Origin: Pseudomonadota bacterium
GTDB taxonomy: Bacteria > Pseudomonadota > Gammaproteobacteria > Acidiferrobacterales > Acidiferrobacteraceae
Length of the DNA stretch: 5,102 nucleotides
Assembly (NCBI GenBank): GCA_021795255.1
Contig: JAJYPQ010000332.1
Coordinates: 1-5,102, forward strand
Direction of reading: 5' to 3'
Positions within the stretch are counted from its first letter, which is position 1, and each line of letters opens with the position of its first letter. The notes beneath the pieces are model-generated. The model saw only the letters and a program-made list of their open reading frames with translations. It was not told where the DNA came from and made no database searches. This document shows positions 4,721 to 5,102 of the stretch, piece by piece. A program made the position numbers and the translations under genes.

Positions 4721-5102
4721 GGCGAAGATCCTCTTGGTGCCCTGAAAACGAAATGAAACCGACTCAAATACCGAAATTTGGCGGGTGAACGAGGCACAGG
4801 TAAGGGCGCCGCATTATAGATGGCCGCCACTACTGAGCGGTCAAAGACCGCATTCCCACTACTGCGCACAATCCGTACACTCAGTACCTGGCCCCCGGCA
4901 ATGAGATGGACTGCCACATCGCAGCGCAGACCCTTCGCGCCGGGCACCGCCACCCAGGCGGCGCTGACGCGCGCCTTTATAAGCGCCTTATAGCGATCGA
5001 CCACCCCGCGGGCGGCCCTCTCAGCCGCCGCCTCGGCTTGCGCTCGGGCCGCGGCCGCCGCGACCTGCCGGGCCAGCTGAGTGCGTGCCTGCGCTGCGGA
5101 GA
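4717..5102 (-). CDS. tolA: Tol-Pal system protein TolA, C-terminal part (N-terminus off the right edge)
   Basis: TolA is an inner-membrane protein that spans the periplasm and couples the TolQR proton motor to TolB-Pal. The 127 residues visible before the stop include the end of its Ala-rich helical rod (about 1-32, with QLARQVAAAAARAQAEAAAE) and the globular TonB-like C-terminal domain III (about 33-120). The domain shows YKALIKARVSAAWVAVP, CDVAVHLIAGGQVLSVRIV, RSSGNAVFDRSVVAAI and APLPVP, a standard TolA/TonB C-terminal pattern. The frame is open to the window edge; an internal GTG at 5004 is not the start. Only one cysteine is present in domain III (visible residue 60), where E. coli TolA has a disulfide pair. 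The stop overlaps the tolB ATG. tolQ and tolR are expected beyond the edge. Confidence 0.95.
   Translation of the reverse strand, partial: SAAQARTQLARQVAAAAARAQAEAAAERAARGVVDRYKALIKARVSAAWVAVPGAKGLRCDVAVHLIAGGQVLSVRIVRSSGNAVFDRSVVAAIYNAAPLPVPRSPAKFRYLSRFHFVFRAPRGSSP
4729..4735 (-). promoter_or_regulatory. Ribosome-binding site of tolB
   Basis: Minus-strand AAGAGGA lies 8 nt before the tolB ATG at 4720, inside the 3' end of tolA. With the ATGA stop-start overlap it supports both independent initiation and coupled reinitiation of TolB translation, and fixes the tolB start. Confidence 0.7.

Overview
The window reads as a Gammaproteobacterial chromosome segment of moderately high GC. Gene order and protein types support this: the end of tolA, then tolB, pal, cpoB (ybgF), queE, queC and a tRNA-Lys(UUU), all on the minus strand. 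As I recall, Pseudomonas has the same order (tolQRAB-oprL-ybgF-queE-queC-tRNA-Lys). The sequence does not let me name a genus.

Right to left, which is the direction of transcription: 5102-4717 is the C-terminal part of tolA. It overlaps tolB (4720-3419) by 4 nt (ATGA). After a 34-nt gap with a strong Shine-Dalgarno sequence comes the lipoprotein gene pal (3384-2860), then 5 nt later cpoB (2854-1949). These genes encode the periplasmic and outer-membrane part of the Tol-Pal machine, which links the energised inner membrane to the outer membrane and peptidoglycan during constriction. After a 53-nt gap holding a possible hairpin come queE (1895-1251) and queC (1267-587), which overlap by 17 nt. 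They carry out two steps of 7-deazaguanine (preQ0/queuosine) synthesis. The queC stop codon lies inside a near-consensus sigma70 promoter for tRNA-Lys (549-474).

The left end differs. Downstream of the tRNA 3' end, GC falls to about 45% over positions 1-360 by hand count, against visibly higher GC in the tol/que genes (40 of 60 bases in 601-660). At 236-1 there is a partial gene with a GTG start. It has the signature of a HicA-type toxin (mRNA interferase) and runs off the window edge. A hicB antitoxin gene is expected just beyond. A compositional break plus a toxin-antitoxin gene directly beside a tRNA 3' end suggests the border of an integrated element, but no integrase or second attachment copy is visible here.

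Most of the window is conserved housekeeping DNA. I see no clearly new system. The points most worth a second look are the hicA/tRNA-Lys junction with its repeated motifs, the tRNA-Lys promoter with an inverted repeat overlapping the queC stop, a hairpin covering the queE ribosome-binding region, and a Pal protein with an atypical first OmpA-domain motif.
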